This document shows, piece after piece, positions 7,186 to 14,582 of a stretch of 17,595 bases of DNA (positions are counted from its first letter, which is position 1; the number at the start of each line of letters is the position of its first letter). The notes beneath the pieces were generated by a model. The model saw only the letters and a list, made by a program, of their open reading frames with translations, did not search any database and had not been told where the DNA came from. The DNA is from JBBQER01 sp052148155 (GTDB lineage: Bacteria; Actinomycetota; Acidimicrobiia; IMCC26256; PALSA-610): positions 1 through 17,595 of the forward strand of contig JBKQIY010000008.1 in assembly GCA_052148155.1 (NCBI GenBank), given 5' to 3'. Position numbers and translations under genes: made by a program.

Positions 7186-7653
7186 TCAGCCCCAGCGTGC
7201 GAGCTCGGCGGACAGGTCGAGCGGCTGGGTCACGGCATCGTGCTCGAGCGCGCCCCAGCTCTGGCGAGGCACGACCCACAACACTTCGAACTCGATGCCG
7301 TCGGGGTCGTGCGCGTACAAAGACTTGCTCACACCGTGGTCGCTCTCGCCGACTAACGCGCCGAGTCCGATGAGACGTTCGCGCATCGCCAGGAGGTCCT
7401 GGATGGTGTCGACTTCCCAGGCCAGGTGGTACAGGCCGGCGCGGCCGGTCTCCGGTCCGGGCGCTTGGGCGCCGATGGTGAACAACCCGAGATCGTGATG
7501 GTTGTCGGTCCCTGCCGCGCGCAGGAAGATCGCCGCGCCGTCGCCGTAGTCGCCGACGACCTCGAAGCTGAACGCTTCTTGGTAGAAAGCCGCGCTGCGA
7601 CGCGCGTCCCGCACGTAGAGCACCGCGTGATTGAGCCGACGGACTGCTGTCAT
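7186..7653 (-). CDS. VOC-superfamily (glyoxalase/extradiol dioxygenase fold) protein
   Basis: This is a single-domain vicinal-oxygen-chelate protein of 155 residues, probably a metal-dependent lyase, dioxygenase or small-molecule binding protein. The paired beta-alpha-beta-beta-beta modules are visible: LNHAVLYVRDARRSAAFYQE in the first and GLYHLAWEVDTIQDLL in the second. Expected metal ligands are present: His9, His76 and a glutamate in GIEFEVLW (Glu121 or Glu123), next to the typical AHDPDG turn. ATG 7653 overlaps the TGA of the cysteine desulfurase gene (ATGA), so it is translated with that gene. The reaction cannot be named from sequence; the link to sulfur metabolism is positional only. 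Confidence 0.88.
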   Translation of the reverse strand: MTAVRRLNHAVLYVRDARRSAAFYQEAFSFEVVGDYGDGAAIFLRAAGTDNHHDLGLFTIGAQAPGPETGRAGLYHLAWEVDTIQDLLAMRERLIGLGALVGESDHGVSKSLYAHDPDGIEFEVLWVVPRQSWGALEHDAVTQPLDLSAELARWG

Positions 7654-8777
7654 GGTGCTCGCAACCCCCGGAGTCGTTCGACGATTCCCGGGAAGACTTC
7701 CACGAAACGGTCGACGTGCGCCGTTGTGGTGGACCATCCGACCGAAACTCGAAGGGATCGCTCGGCATTGACGCCCATCGCGGCGAGCACTGGCGACGGT
7801 TCCAGGGTTTCTGACGAGCATGCTGAGCCCGAATGCACCGCCACGCCGTGCTGGTCGAGCGCAAGCAGGATCGGTTCTGCTTCGACGCCGTCCACGCCGA
7901 CGCACAACACGTTCGGCAGCGCCTGGGCAGCATCGGCCGGACCGAACCGTTCGACACCGGCGACGAGTGCTGTGACCTGGGCCGCGATCGCAGTCAACGC
8001 GCGTTGCGCGGAGATCTCAGCCGCCAGATCGACCGCCGCGCACGCCGCCCCGAAGCCCACCCAGGCTGGCACGTCCTCGATGCCCGCCCGCCGGGCGCGT
8101 TCCTGCGCGCCGCCCACCAGGAACGGGTCGAGACGTAAACCCCGGCGCACGACCAACGCGCCCGCGCCTTTCGGTCCGCCGACCTTGTGCGCACTGAGCG
8201 AGCAGAGGTCGACCGCAAGCGAACGGAACTCGATCGGTGTGTGCCCGGCCGCCGCGCACGCGTCGACGTGCACGATCGTGCCCCGCTCCCGGGCCGCGAG
8301 CCCGACGTCGAGCACCGGCTGCACCGACCCGACTTCGTGATTGGCGAGCTGCACCGATATCAGTTGGGTGTCGGCCCGCACGGCGTCGATCACCTCGGCG
8401 GCGTCGAAACGCCCGGCTCGGTCGACGCCGACGACTGTCACCTCGGTATTGGTGCGTGCGATCGCGTCGCGCACACTCGAATGTTCGACGCCGGTCGTCA
8501 CGACATGACCTCGGCCCGGACCACGAGCCAGCGCGCCCCACACGGCGGTGTTCACCGCCTCGGTACCCGACGCGGTGAACACGACCTCGCGCGGCCGAGC
8601 GCCGAAGAAGTCGGCGACTTGTTCGCGGGCGGTTTCGAGCGCAAATCTGGTGACCCGTCCTTCGGCATGGAGCCGGCCCGGATCGCCGTGATGGTCGCGC
8701 AAGTACGGGAGCATCGCCTCGAGCGCGGCGGGACGTAGCGGTGACGACGAGGCGTGATCGAGGTAGGCGCGCGCCAA
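7650..8777 (-). CDS. Cysteine desulfurase, IscS/NifS type
   Basis: This PLP enzyme converts cysteine to alanine and passes persulfide sulfur to Fe-S assembly or thio-modification. In the 375-residue version the protein begins with the usual YLDHASSSPLRP. It contains FTASGTEAVNTA, GVEHSSV, QLANHEVGSVQP, HVDACAAAG and the PLP lysine in SLSAHKVGGPKG (Lys198). The catalytic cysteine lies in HSGSACSS (Cys320), on the longer loop of the IscS/NifS group. The segment usually read as GTEN or GTPN is GIED here. The TTG start at 8777 was preferred because it follows the upstream stop by seven bases, has GAGGA just before it and matches family N-termini. A GTG at 8852 would add 25 residues inside the regulator gene. 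No IscU or SufU scaffold is visible in the window. Confidence 0.92.
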   Translation of the reverse strand: MARAYLDHASSSPLRPAALEAMLPYLRDHHGDPGRLHAEGRVTRFALETAREQVADFFGARPREVVFTASGTEAVNTAVWGALARGPGRGHVVTTGVEHSSVRDAIARTNTEVTVVGVDRAGRFDAAEVIDAVRADTQLISVQLANHEVGSVQPVLDVGLAARERGTIVHVDACAAAGHTPIEFRSLAVDLCSLSAHKVGGPKGAGALVVRRGLRLDPFLVGGAQERARRAGIEDVPAWVGFGAACAAVDLAAEISAQRALTAIAAQVTALVAGVERFGPADAAQALPNVLCVGVDGVEAEPILLALDQHGVAVHSGSACSSETLEPSPVLAAMGVNAERSLRVSVGWSTTTAHVDRFVEVFPGIVERLRGLRAP

Positions 8778-8784
8778 CGGATCC

Positions 8785-9492
8785 TCAGACGCGGGTGACG
8801 CAGTTGTCGTCGCCGCGGGGCCGACTTTGTTCGATCGTCGGCTGCGTCTCACCGTAGAGCCCTTCGAGCATCCCTTTGACCATGCCGGTGTCGACCGCGC
8901 ACAGCACGTGGGGGTAGCGACGCGCGGCTTCGCCGAACGGACAGTGTTCGGCGACGAGCGTCAACGCGTTTCCGCGCGTCTCGGCGTGGGCTGCGAAGCC
9001 GTGCGCGGTGAGCGCATCGGCGACCGACGCGACCGCGGCCTTCACCGAACGGTGACCTTCCGTGGGTTCCATACGCGCCGCCATCGCGCGCCCGTATTCG
9101 AAACCGACCTCTTGTGCGATCTCGCGTGCTTCGTCGACGGGCAGCCGCTCCAGCGCACGGGCGAGAAGCGTCGCGAGGAGGTCGTCGCGGCGGGGCGGAA
9201 AGGCCAGGTGGCTGTCGTCGGCCGAGGTGCGGTACCGCTTCGAAGGACGGCCGGCCGACTCGTGACGGGCCAGTTCGACGTCGAGGTATCCGCCACCGGC
9301 GAGCTTTTCGAGATGGTGGCGTGCAACGTTGGGGTGGAGGGCAAATCCCTGGGCGACCTCGGCTGCGGTCGCGCCGGCGGTTCGAGCGCGAACGAACAGG
9401 TAGATGTCCCGGCGGGTGGGATCCCCGAACGCCGTGGTCACCGCCGCGACGGCCGCCGCGAACTCGTCCGGGGTGAGGTCAGCGTTCGGCAC
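8785..9492 (-). CDS. SufR-like winged-helix regulator with C-terminal cysteines
   Basis: This is a 235-residue DNA-binding protein of the COG2345/SufR type. The N-terminal winged helix includes TAFGDPTRRDIYLFVRA, the recognition segment ALHPNVARHHLEKLAGGGYL and the wing GRPSKRYRTS. The C-terminal half carries three cysteines, Cys184 (AEHCPFGEAARRYPHV), Cys198 and Cys231 five residues from the end. This resembles the Fe-S cluster-binding part of SufR, which represses Fe-S assembly genes when it holds a cluster. It lies just upstream of the cysteine desulfurase gene and diverges from mrp, so Fe-S homeostasis control is the likely role. The GTG start at 9492 fits a leaderless transcript. Function is inferred; other COG2345 members have unrelated roles. 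Confidence 0.82.
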   Translation of the reverse strand: MPNADLTPDEFAAAVAAVTTAFGDPTRRDIYLFVRARTAGATAAEVAQGFALHPNVARHHLEKLAGGGYLDVELARHESAGRPSKRYRTSADDSHLAFPPRRDDLLATLLARALERLPVDEAREIAQEVGFEYGRAMAARMEPTEGHRSVKAAVASVADALTAHGFAAHAETRGNALTLVAEHCPFGEAARRYPHVLCAVDTGMVKGMLEGLYGETQPTIEQSRPRGDDNCVTRV

Positions 9493-9498
9493 ATGGGT

Positions 9499-9504
9499 AT
9501 TCTA
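9499..9504 (-). promoter_or_regulatory. -10 box for a leaderless sufR-like transcript
   Basis: The minus strand reads TAGAAT, then six bases, then the GTG start at 9492, so the expected transcription start coincides with the start codon. No good -35 box is present at the usual distance. Half of this box lies inside the 9502-9517 palindrome. Confidence 0.5.
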
Positions 9505-9517
9505 CCTACGCAGGTAG
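9502..9517. promoter_or_regulatory. Palindromic operator candidate between the sufR-like and mrp genes
   Basis: CTACCT and AGGTAG flank the four bases ACGC, a perfect 6-bp inverted repeat in a 48-base divergent gap. It overlaps the -10 box of the regulator gene and lies 24 bases before the mrp ATG. It also abuts TATTCT (9498-9503), a possible -10 box for mrp. A dimeric winged-helix repressor here could switch both directions. Recognition by the SufR-like protein is inferred. Confidence 0.6.
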
Positions 9518-9540
9518 TGGAAATTCCCAGGAGCCGCCCA

Positions 9541-10668
9541 ATGCCCACCGAGGCGCAGGTGCTCGACGCGCTCAGGCCGGTCGAGGACCCCGAGATCCGC
9601 CAGTCGATCGTCGAGCTCGACATGGTCCGGGGGATCGCCGTGAACGGCGATCGGGTCGGCGTGACGGTTGCGCTCACCGTCGCGGGATGCCCGCTCCGGG
9701 CCGAGATCACCCAGCGCGTCACCGAAGCGGTGCGTGCGCTCGCCGGCGTCGGCCACGTTGACGTCGACCTCACCGTGATGACCGATCAGGAACGGGCCGC
9801 GCTCGCGGCGCGTCTCCAAGGGGGCGGCCACGCGCACAGCGACGGCGGCGACACCGCCCACGAGCATCGTCCCAATCCGTTCGTCGACTCCAAAACTCGC
9901 GTGCTCGCGGTCGCGTCCGGCAAGGGTGGCGTCGGGAAGTCGTCGGTGACGACGAATCTTGCTGTTGCGCTCGCTCAGCGCGGTTTGCGGGTTGCCGCGA
10001 TCGACGCCGACGTGTGGGGCTTCTCGATGCCGCGGATGCTCGGCATCGACCGACCGCCCACCGTCATCGACGACGTGATCGTGCCGCCGGACGCGAACGG
10101 AGTGACGCTCATCTCGATGGGTTTCTTCGCGCGGGAAGATCAGCCCGTCGTCTGGCGCGGCCCGATGCTGCACAAGGCGCTCGAACAGTTCCTTACCGAC
10201 GTGCACTGGGGCGAACCCGACTATCTCGTCGTCGACATGCCTCCGGGGACCGGTGACATCGCGCTGTCGATGGCGCAGTTCCTTCCCCGCGCCGAGGTCG
10301 TGATCGTCACCACGCCGCAGCCCGCCGCGCAGAAGGTCGCGCAGCGCGCCGCATACATGGCGCGCAAAGTGAATTTGCAGGTCATGGGCGTGATCGAGAA
10401 CATGTCGTGGTTCCGTTGCGAACACGACACGATCTACCGTCTCTTCGGCGAAGGTGGCGGGCGAGAGCTCGCCGACCAACTCGACGTCCCGCTGCTCGGG
10501 CAGGTCCCGCTGGTCCCGGAGCTGCGCGCCGGAGGCGACGAGGGCCATCCGATCGTGGTTGCGCACCCCGACGACGAGGCCTCGATCGCGTTCCGCGCCA
10601 TCGCCGAACGCATCGATGTCGAACTCGCACCCAAACGTCGCTACCGCACCGAACTGAAGATCGTCTAG
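9541..10668 (+). CDS. mrp: Mrp/ApbC/NBP35-type Fe-S cluster carrier P-loop ATPase with N-terminal DUF59 (MIP18) domain
   Basis: This ATPase binds Fe-S clusters and delivers them to target proteins. The 375-residue protein has an N-terminal DUF59 domain (about 4-82) with EDPEI and the conserved Cys50 in TVAGCP. A histidine-rich linker follows (about 97-110: HAHSDGGDTAHEH), then the ATPase domain with the deviant Walker A SGKGGVGKSS (126-135), IDADVWG and the VVDMPPGTGD switch. The usual cluster-binding CxxC near the dimer interface is reduced to one cysteine: MSWFRCEHDT, Cys293 only. The ATG has AGGAG seven bases upstream (9529-9533). The gene diverges from the SufR-like regulator and heads a plus-strand run that reaches pdtaS. 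Confidence 0.94.
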   Translation: MPTEAQVLDALRPVEDPEIRQSIVELDMVRGIAVNGDRVGVTVALTVAGCPLRAEITQRVTEAVRALAGVGHVDVDLTVMTDQERAALAARLQGGGHAHSDGGDTAHEHRPNPFVDSKTRVLAVASGKGGVGKSSVTTNLAVALAQRGLRVAAIDADVWGFSMPRMLGIDRPPTVIDDVIVPPDANGVTLISMGFFAREDQPVVWRGPMLHKALEQFLTDVHWGEPDYLVVDMPPGTGDIALSMAQFLPRAEVVIVTTPQPAAQKVAQRAAYMARKVNLQVMGVIENMSWFRCEHDTIYRLFGEGGGRELADQLDVPLLGQVPLVPELRAGGDEGHPIVVAHPDDEASIAFRAIAERIDVELAPKRRYRTELKIV

Positions 10669-10677
10669 CCACGGCGC

Positions 10678-10683
10678 TAGGGT
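10678..10683 (+). promoter_or_regulatory. Possible -10 box for a near-leaderless DUF3107 transcript
   Basis: TAGGGT lies seven bases before the ATG at 10691, the spacing expected for an actinobacterial leaderless or one-base-leader transcript. It could supplement read-through from mrp. No ribosome site of quality precedes this ATG. Confidence 0.4.
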
Positions 10684-10690
10684 GGCTGTC

Positions 10691-10921
10691 ATGGAAGTAC
10701 GCATCGGAGTCGTGTACACGCCGCGCGAGATCATCTTGGAGATGGGAGACGATGCGGACACGGTGAGCAGTGCGGTCGAGACCGCGGTGCGCGAAAAAAG
10801 CGCGTTGCTGTGGCTGACCGACGCCAAGGGCCGACGCCTCGGCATCCCCACCGACAAGCTCGCCTACGTCGAGATTGCCGGCGCTGACGCTGATCGCAAG
10901 GTTGGCTTCGGATCGCGGTAG
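10691..10921 (+). CDS. DUF3107 family protein
   Basis: This small 76-residue protein matches the actinobacterial DUF3107 family from end to end. It begins MEVRIGVVYTPREIILEM and ends with the family hallmark LAYVEIAGADADRKVGFGSR, with LLWLTDAKGRRLGIP between. No biochemical function is established to my knowledge; mycobacterial TB9.4 is a member. The ATG at 10691 gives the family N-terminus; an in-frame GTG at 10682 would add three residues. It sits 22 bases after mrp and 21 bases before the first ArsA-like gene, so it is probably co-expressed with them. Confidence 0.88.
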   Translation: MEVRIGVVYTPREIILEMGDDADTVSSAVETAVREKSALLWLTDAKGRRLGIPTDKLAYVEIAGADADRKVGFGSR

Positions 10922-10942
10922 CGGTCTCCTGGTGCGCGCGTC

Positions 10943-11905
10943 GTGAGCGGGCCCGACCTGCTCGATCGTCGCTGCCTGTTCTTCACCGGCAAGGGCGGCG
11001 TCGGCAAGAGCACGATGGCCGCGGCCACCGCGCTGCTCGCGGCGCACACCGGCCGGCGGGTGCTGCTCGTCGAGGTTGATGCGAAAGGTGACGTCCCCGC
11101 ACAGTTCGAGCAGAAGGCGGTCGGCTTCACCCCTCGAGAGGTCTATCCCGGCGTGCACGCGATGGCGATGGACACCGAAGCGTCGCTGCGCGAGTACCTG
11201 CGGGTCAGCATGCGAGTGCCGGTCATCGGCCGGCTCGGACCGCTCGCCCGCGTCCTCGATTTCGTGGCCACGGCGGCACCCGGAGTGAAAGAAATTCTGA
11301 CGGTCGGCAAAATCATGTGGGAAGTCCGCGAAGCGATCGAAGGTCGCGCCGACCACGACATCGTCATCGTCGACGCCGCCGCGACCGGCCACATCGTCGC
11401 TCAACTCGGGGCGGCCGACGCGATTCAAGAACTCGTCGACGTCGGCCCATTACGCGATCAGACGCGCTGGTTAGCCGAGCTGCTCGCTGACCCTGACGTG
11501 ACCGCGGTCAACATCGTCACCACCCCCGAGGAGATGCCGGTGACGGAAACGATCGAGCTTGTCGCGCGGTTGCGCGCCGAGGTCGACGTTCCCCTCGGCG
11601 CGGTGATCGTCAATCGTGTCCTGCCAGAATTGTTTACGCACAGCGACGAGGAGACATTCGAGGCGCTGCGCGAACCCGACGCGAGCGAGATATTGGTCGC
11701 GCATGCCGGTCGGGGCGCGGTCGAGGTGCTCGACGCCGCCCGTCTCGCAGTGTCGTTGCGCCGGACCCGGGCGACACATATCGACGAGCTCCGCGACGCG
11801 GTCCAGCTCCCGTTGCTCTACGTGCCATATCTGTTCGTGCGCGATCATGGCCTGCGAGTGACACGCATGGTCGCCGACGCGCTCGGCGCGGAGCTCGGAC
11901 ATTGA
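10943..11905 (+). CDS. ArsA/Get3-like ATPase, first of a pair (BagA-like)
   Basis: This is a 320-residue P-loop ATPase of the ArsA/TRC40 class, cytoplasmic and without membrane helices. It has an intact deviant Walker A with signature lysine, FFTGKGGVGKST (Lys17 and Lys22), and the LLVEVDAKGD segment. The switch region IVDAAATGH (144-150) corresponds to DTAPTGH of Get3/ArsA. The paired arrangement resembles mycobacterial Rv3679-Rv3680 (BagA/BagB), which are heteromeric Get3-like ATPases. No ArsB pump or arsenic gene is nearby, so arsenite export is unlikely. The GTG start follows an out-of-frame GTG; no longer start is possible without meeting a stop. The stop TGA is shared with the TTG start of the next gene. 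Confidence 0.88.
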   Translation: MSGPDLLDRRCLFFTGKGGVGKSTMAAATALLAAHTGRRVLLVEVDAKGDVPAQFEQKAVGFTPREVYPGVHAMAMDTEASLREYLRVSMRVPVIGRLGPLARVLDFVATAAPGVKEILTVGKIMWEVREAIEGRADHDIVIVDAAATGHIVAQLGAADAIQELVDVGPLRDQTRWLAELLADPDVTAVNIVTTPEEMPVTETIELVARLRAEVDVPLGAVIVNRVLPELFTHSDEETFEALREPDASEILVAHAGRGAVEVLDAARLAVSLRRTRATHIDELRDAVQLPLLYVPYLFVRDHGLRVTRMVADALGAELGH

Positions 11906-13104
11906 GCGGGCGGCCGGAACGGTCGACCACACTGGAACAGCTCTTCGCGACGAAAGAGATCGTGGTCTGCTGCGGCTCAGGTGGTGTCGGCAAAACGTCG
12001 GTGGCGGCCGCAGCCGCGCTCGGAGCCGCGACGCGTCTAGGCGGCAAGACGCTGGTCTTGACCATCGATCCGGCGCGGCGCCTCGCGACCGCGCTCGGGC
12101 TCGAAGGTATCGGCAACGAAGCGCACCGCGTCCCCAACGAGGTGTTGAAAACCGCGGGGATCGAACCTCGGGGTGAGCTGTGGGCCGCGATGCTCGACAC
12201 GAAACAATCCTGGGACGACCTCGTCCGTCGACATGCCCGCGATCCGGAGACCGCATACCGGATCCTCGAGAATCGTCTGTACACCAACCTGACCGCGCGG
12301 TTCGTGCAGAGTCACGACTACATCGCGATGGAGCGACTCTTCGAAATTCACGCGTCGGGCGAATACGATCTCATCGTCGTCGATACGCCGCCGACCCGCA
12401 ACGCAGTCGACTTTCTCGACGCTCCGGCCCGAATGTCCGAGTTCTTCGGCGGCCGTTTGCTGCGCTGGCTGACACTCCCGTACCGCGTGGGCGGCAAGCG
12501 CGGTGTGCGCATGATCAATTTTGCGAGTCGTCCGTTCTATCAGCTCGCCGATCGGGTCCTCGGGAGCAAGTTCCTCGAGGACATCGCCGAATTTTTTCTC
12601 AATTTTCAATCGATGTACGACGGATTCGTCGAGCGCGCACAGTCGGTCGAACGGCTGTTGCACGACCGTCGTACCACCTTCGCGGTCGTCACGACGCTCG
12701 AAGCCGCCCCGCTATACGAGGCCGAGCATTTCTGCGCAGTCTTACGCGAACGCGGATTCCATCTCGGCGCGCTCGTGCTGAACAAGACCCTGCCCGACAG
12801 TCTGCTCGATCCGGCCGGCGCGGCTGCGTCGTCGAGCTTCGTCGATCACGCAGCCCCCTTGGCCGAGCTGCTCGCAGCGCATCAGAGTCCTGCGCTGACC
12901 GATCCCGCTCGCACCGCGCGGGTGCTCCGGACCATCGGCGAGTCGTACGCCAATTTCTCTGTTGTCGCGATGCGTGAAGCGGAATTGCGCGCCGAACTCG
13001 CACGAGTACCCGACGTGGTCATCCGGGTCCCCGGCTTCGAGCACGACATCAGCGACGTCGAATCGTTGGTCGCCATCTGCAACGCGCTCTTCGTCGACCC
13101 GTGA
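11902..13104 (+). CDS. ArsA/Get3-like ATPase, second of a pair (BagB-like)
   Basis: This 400-residue partner ATPase has the nucleotide motif CCGSGGVGKTS (Lys31), lacking the first signature lysine of the deviant Walker A, which here is Ser26. TLVLTIDPARRLATALGL and the switch YDLIVVDTPPTRNAVDFLD (Asp161 region) are typical of the actinobacterial BagB-like group. The middle part (about 170-240) is rich in aromatic and hydrophobic residues (MSEFFGGRLLRWLTLPY, DIAEFFLNFQSMYDGF) and may form a hydrophobic client-binding surface, as in Get3. The start is TTG 11902, overlapping the preceding stop, and the next gene begins at GTGA over its own stop. Coupled translation suggests a fixed heteromer. 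The client or anion is unknown. Confidence 0.88.
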   Translation: MSGRPERSTTLEQLFATKEIVVCCGSGGVGKTSVAAAAALGAATRLGGKTLVLTIDPARRLATALGLEGIGNEAHRVPNEVLKTAGIEPRGELWAAMLDTKQSWDDLVRRHARDPETAYRILENRLYTNLTARFVQSHDYIAMERLFEIHASGEYDLIVVDTPPTRNAVDFLDAPARMSEFFGGRLLRWLTLPYRVGGKRGVRMINFASRPFYQLADRVLGSKFLEDIAEFFLNFQSMYDGFVERAQSVERLLHDRRTTFAVVTTLEAAPLYEAEHFCAVLRERGFHLGALVLNKTLPDSLLDPAGAAASSSFVDHAAPLAELLAAHQSPALTDPARTARVLRTIGESYANFSVVAMREAELRAELARVPDVVIRVPGFEHDISDVESLVAICNALFVDP

Positions 13105-14561
13105 GTACGCTCGACGAACTAGCCCGTCTGCGAACCAGACTCGGCGGGACCGAACTGGTGCATCTCGAGCGCCTCGTCGCAGGATGGCGCCCCCTGGCGG
13201 ACCTCTCCTTCGCAGACCTGGTGTTGTTGGCTCCCATCGCGGGCGAAGAAGGTCACCGTTTCGTCGTGCTCGCACAGGTGCGGCCGGTCACCGGTCAGAC
13301 GAACTATCCGCAGGACCTCGTCGGTACGGTGGTCGATGAGGTCGAACGGCCGATCCTCGCACGCTCGTGGCGCGAGGGAGAACTCGTCGAAGCCGACGCG
13401 CACGTGATCGGGGCCAAGGAACGGGTCCGCGTGCAATGCGTGCCCGTTCGACGCGCCGGCCGGTTGATCGCGCTGCTCACCCGCGAGGCTGCAGTGACGT
13501 TCGCCCGCCAAACCGGCGAACTGGAGCGCACCTACCTCGCGACGTTCCAACGGTTCGCGTTGATGGTCGCCGACGGGTCGTTCCCATTCGATCTCGACGA
13601 GGTCGAAACCGAAAGTGAGCCGCGCGTCGGCGACGGCGTCATACTCATCGACGCCGAAACGCGCGTGAAATTTGCCAGCCCGAACTCGGTAAGTCTTCTG
13701 CACCGGCTCGGCATCCACACCTACGCGCACCACGCCCACCTCTCCGACATCGGTTTCGACGACGAATCGGCCCGCGGCGCGATGCGTCGACATCTGCCCG
13801 TCTCCACCGAGATCGAACGTGACGACGTCTCGATGCTGTTGCGTGTCCTGCCGCTGTTCGAAGACGACCGGGCGACCGGCGCGGTGCTTCTCATGCGCGA
13901 CGTCTCCGACCTTCGTCGCCGCGACCGGATGCTGTTGTCGAAAGACGCGACGATCCGCGAAATCCACCACCGTGTGAAAAACAATTTGCAGACGATCGCT
14001 TCGCTGCTGCGACTCCAAGCAAGGCGTTTGCAATCACCCGAGGCACGAGCAGCCCTCGTCGAATCAGAGCGACGGATCCGCTCGATCGCAATCGTGCACG
14101 AGACGCTGTCGCGCGACGCCGGCGATGTGGTGCGTTTCAACGAGATCGTGCGTCCACTCGCCCGGCTCGTCGAGGACGCGTCCTCGTCGCCGGATCTCAC
14201 GATCCATTTCGTCGTCGAAGGCGACGCCGGTGAACTTCCCGGCGAGGTCGCGACGCCACTCGCAGTGGTGCTCAACGAGCTCATGCAGAACGCGGTCGAC
14301 CATGCCTTCGTCGACGGGACATCCGAAGGACGGGTCGACGTCAGGCTCGACCGCGGCGAGGATTACGTCACGATGGAGGTGCGAGACGATGGCGCGGGCC
14401 TGCCGAAGCGTTTTTCGCTCGACACGTCGCGCGGGCTCGGCCTCACGATCGTGCAAGCACTCGTGACCGGAGAACTCGGAGGCTCGATCGAGATGCGCAG
14501 CGACAACGGCGCGTCGGTCCAGGTCAAAGTGCCGATCGCGATGCCGCGCGTCGAGCTGTAA
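13101..14561 (+). CDS. pdtaS: PdtaS-like sensor histidine kinase (HisKA_2 family)
   Basis: This is a 486-residue soluble histidine kinase. The N-terminal third resembles the GAF-type H_kinase_N sensor domain of PdtaS, and residues about 170-275 look like a PAS domain ending in LLMRDVSDLRRRDRMLLSKD. The dimerisation and phospho-acceptor helix EIHHRVKNNLQTIASLLRLQ (His289/His290) is diagnostic of HisKA_2. The ATPase domain has the N-box LNELMQNAVDHAF, DDGAGLP and SRGLGLTIVQAL. No membrane helix was seen. In mycobacteria PdtaS acts with the ANTAR antiterminator PdtaR; no such partner is in this window. The GTG start overlaps the ArsA-like stop (GTGA), an unusual link between these families. The gene is convergent with whiB. 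Confidence 0.92.
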   Translation: MSTLDELARLRTRLGGTELVHLERLVAGWRPLADLSFADLVLLAPIAGEEGHRFVVLAQVRPVTGQTNYPQDLVGTVVDEVERPILARSWREGELVEADAHVIGAKERVRVQCVPVRRAGRLIALLTREAAVTFARQTGELERTYLATFQRFALMVADGSFPFDLDEVETESEPRVGDGVILIDAETRVKFASPNSVSLLHRLGIHTYAHHAHLSDIGFDDESARGAMRRHLPVSTEIERDDVSMLLRVLPLFEDDRATGAVLLMRDVSDLRRRDRMLLSKDATIREIHHRVKNNLQTIASLLRLQARRLQSPEARAALVESERRIRSIAIVHETLSRDAGDVVRFNEIVRPLARLVEDASSSPDLTIHFVVEGDAGELPGEVATPLAVVLNELMQNAVDHAFVDGTSEGRVDVRLDRGEDYVTMEVRDDGAGLPKRFSLDTSRGLGLTIVQALVTGELGGSIEMRSDNGASVQVKVPIAMPRVEL

Positions 14562-14582
14562 ACCAGCTGGAACCAGAACGGG

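Noticed and set aside
7028..7957. A 309-codon minus-strand open frame through the VOC and desulfurase region
   Set aside because: It lies in a different frame of the same strand as two recognised genes, and its arginine- and serine-rich translation shows no domain.
9502..10857. A 451-codon minus-strand open frame opposite mrp
   Set aside because: It is antisense to a well-supported Mrp protein, low in complexity and Arg/Asp/His-rich, and would begin inside DUF3107.
10943..13104. Arsenite efflux operon suggested by the ArsA-like genes
   Set aside because: No ArsB, ArsR, ArsC or ArsD gene is adjacent, and both proteins resemble the paired Get3-like ATPases of actinobacteria rather than the duplicated ArsA of arsenic operons.
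14563..14570. CCAGCTGG palindrome between pdtaS and whiB as a bidirectional terminator
   Set aside because: The palindrome is only eight bases with no loop and no T-run on either strand.
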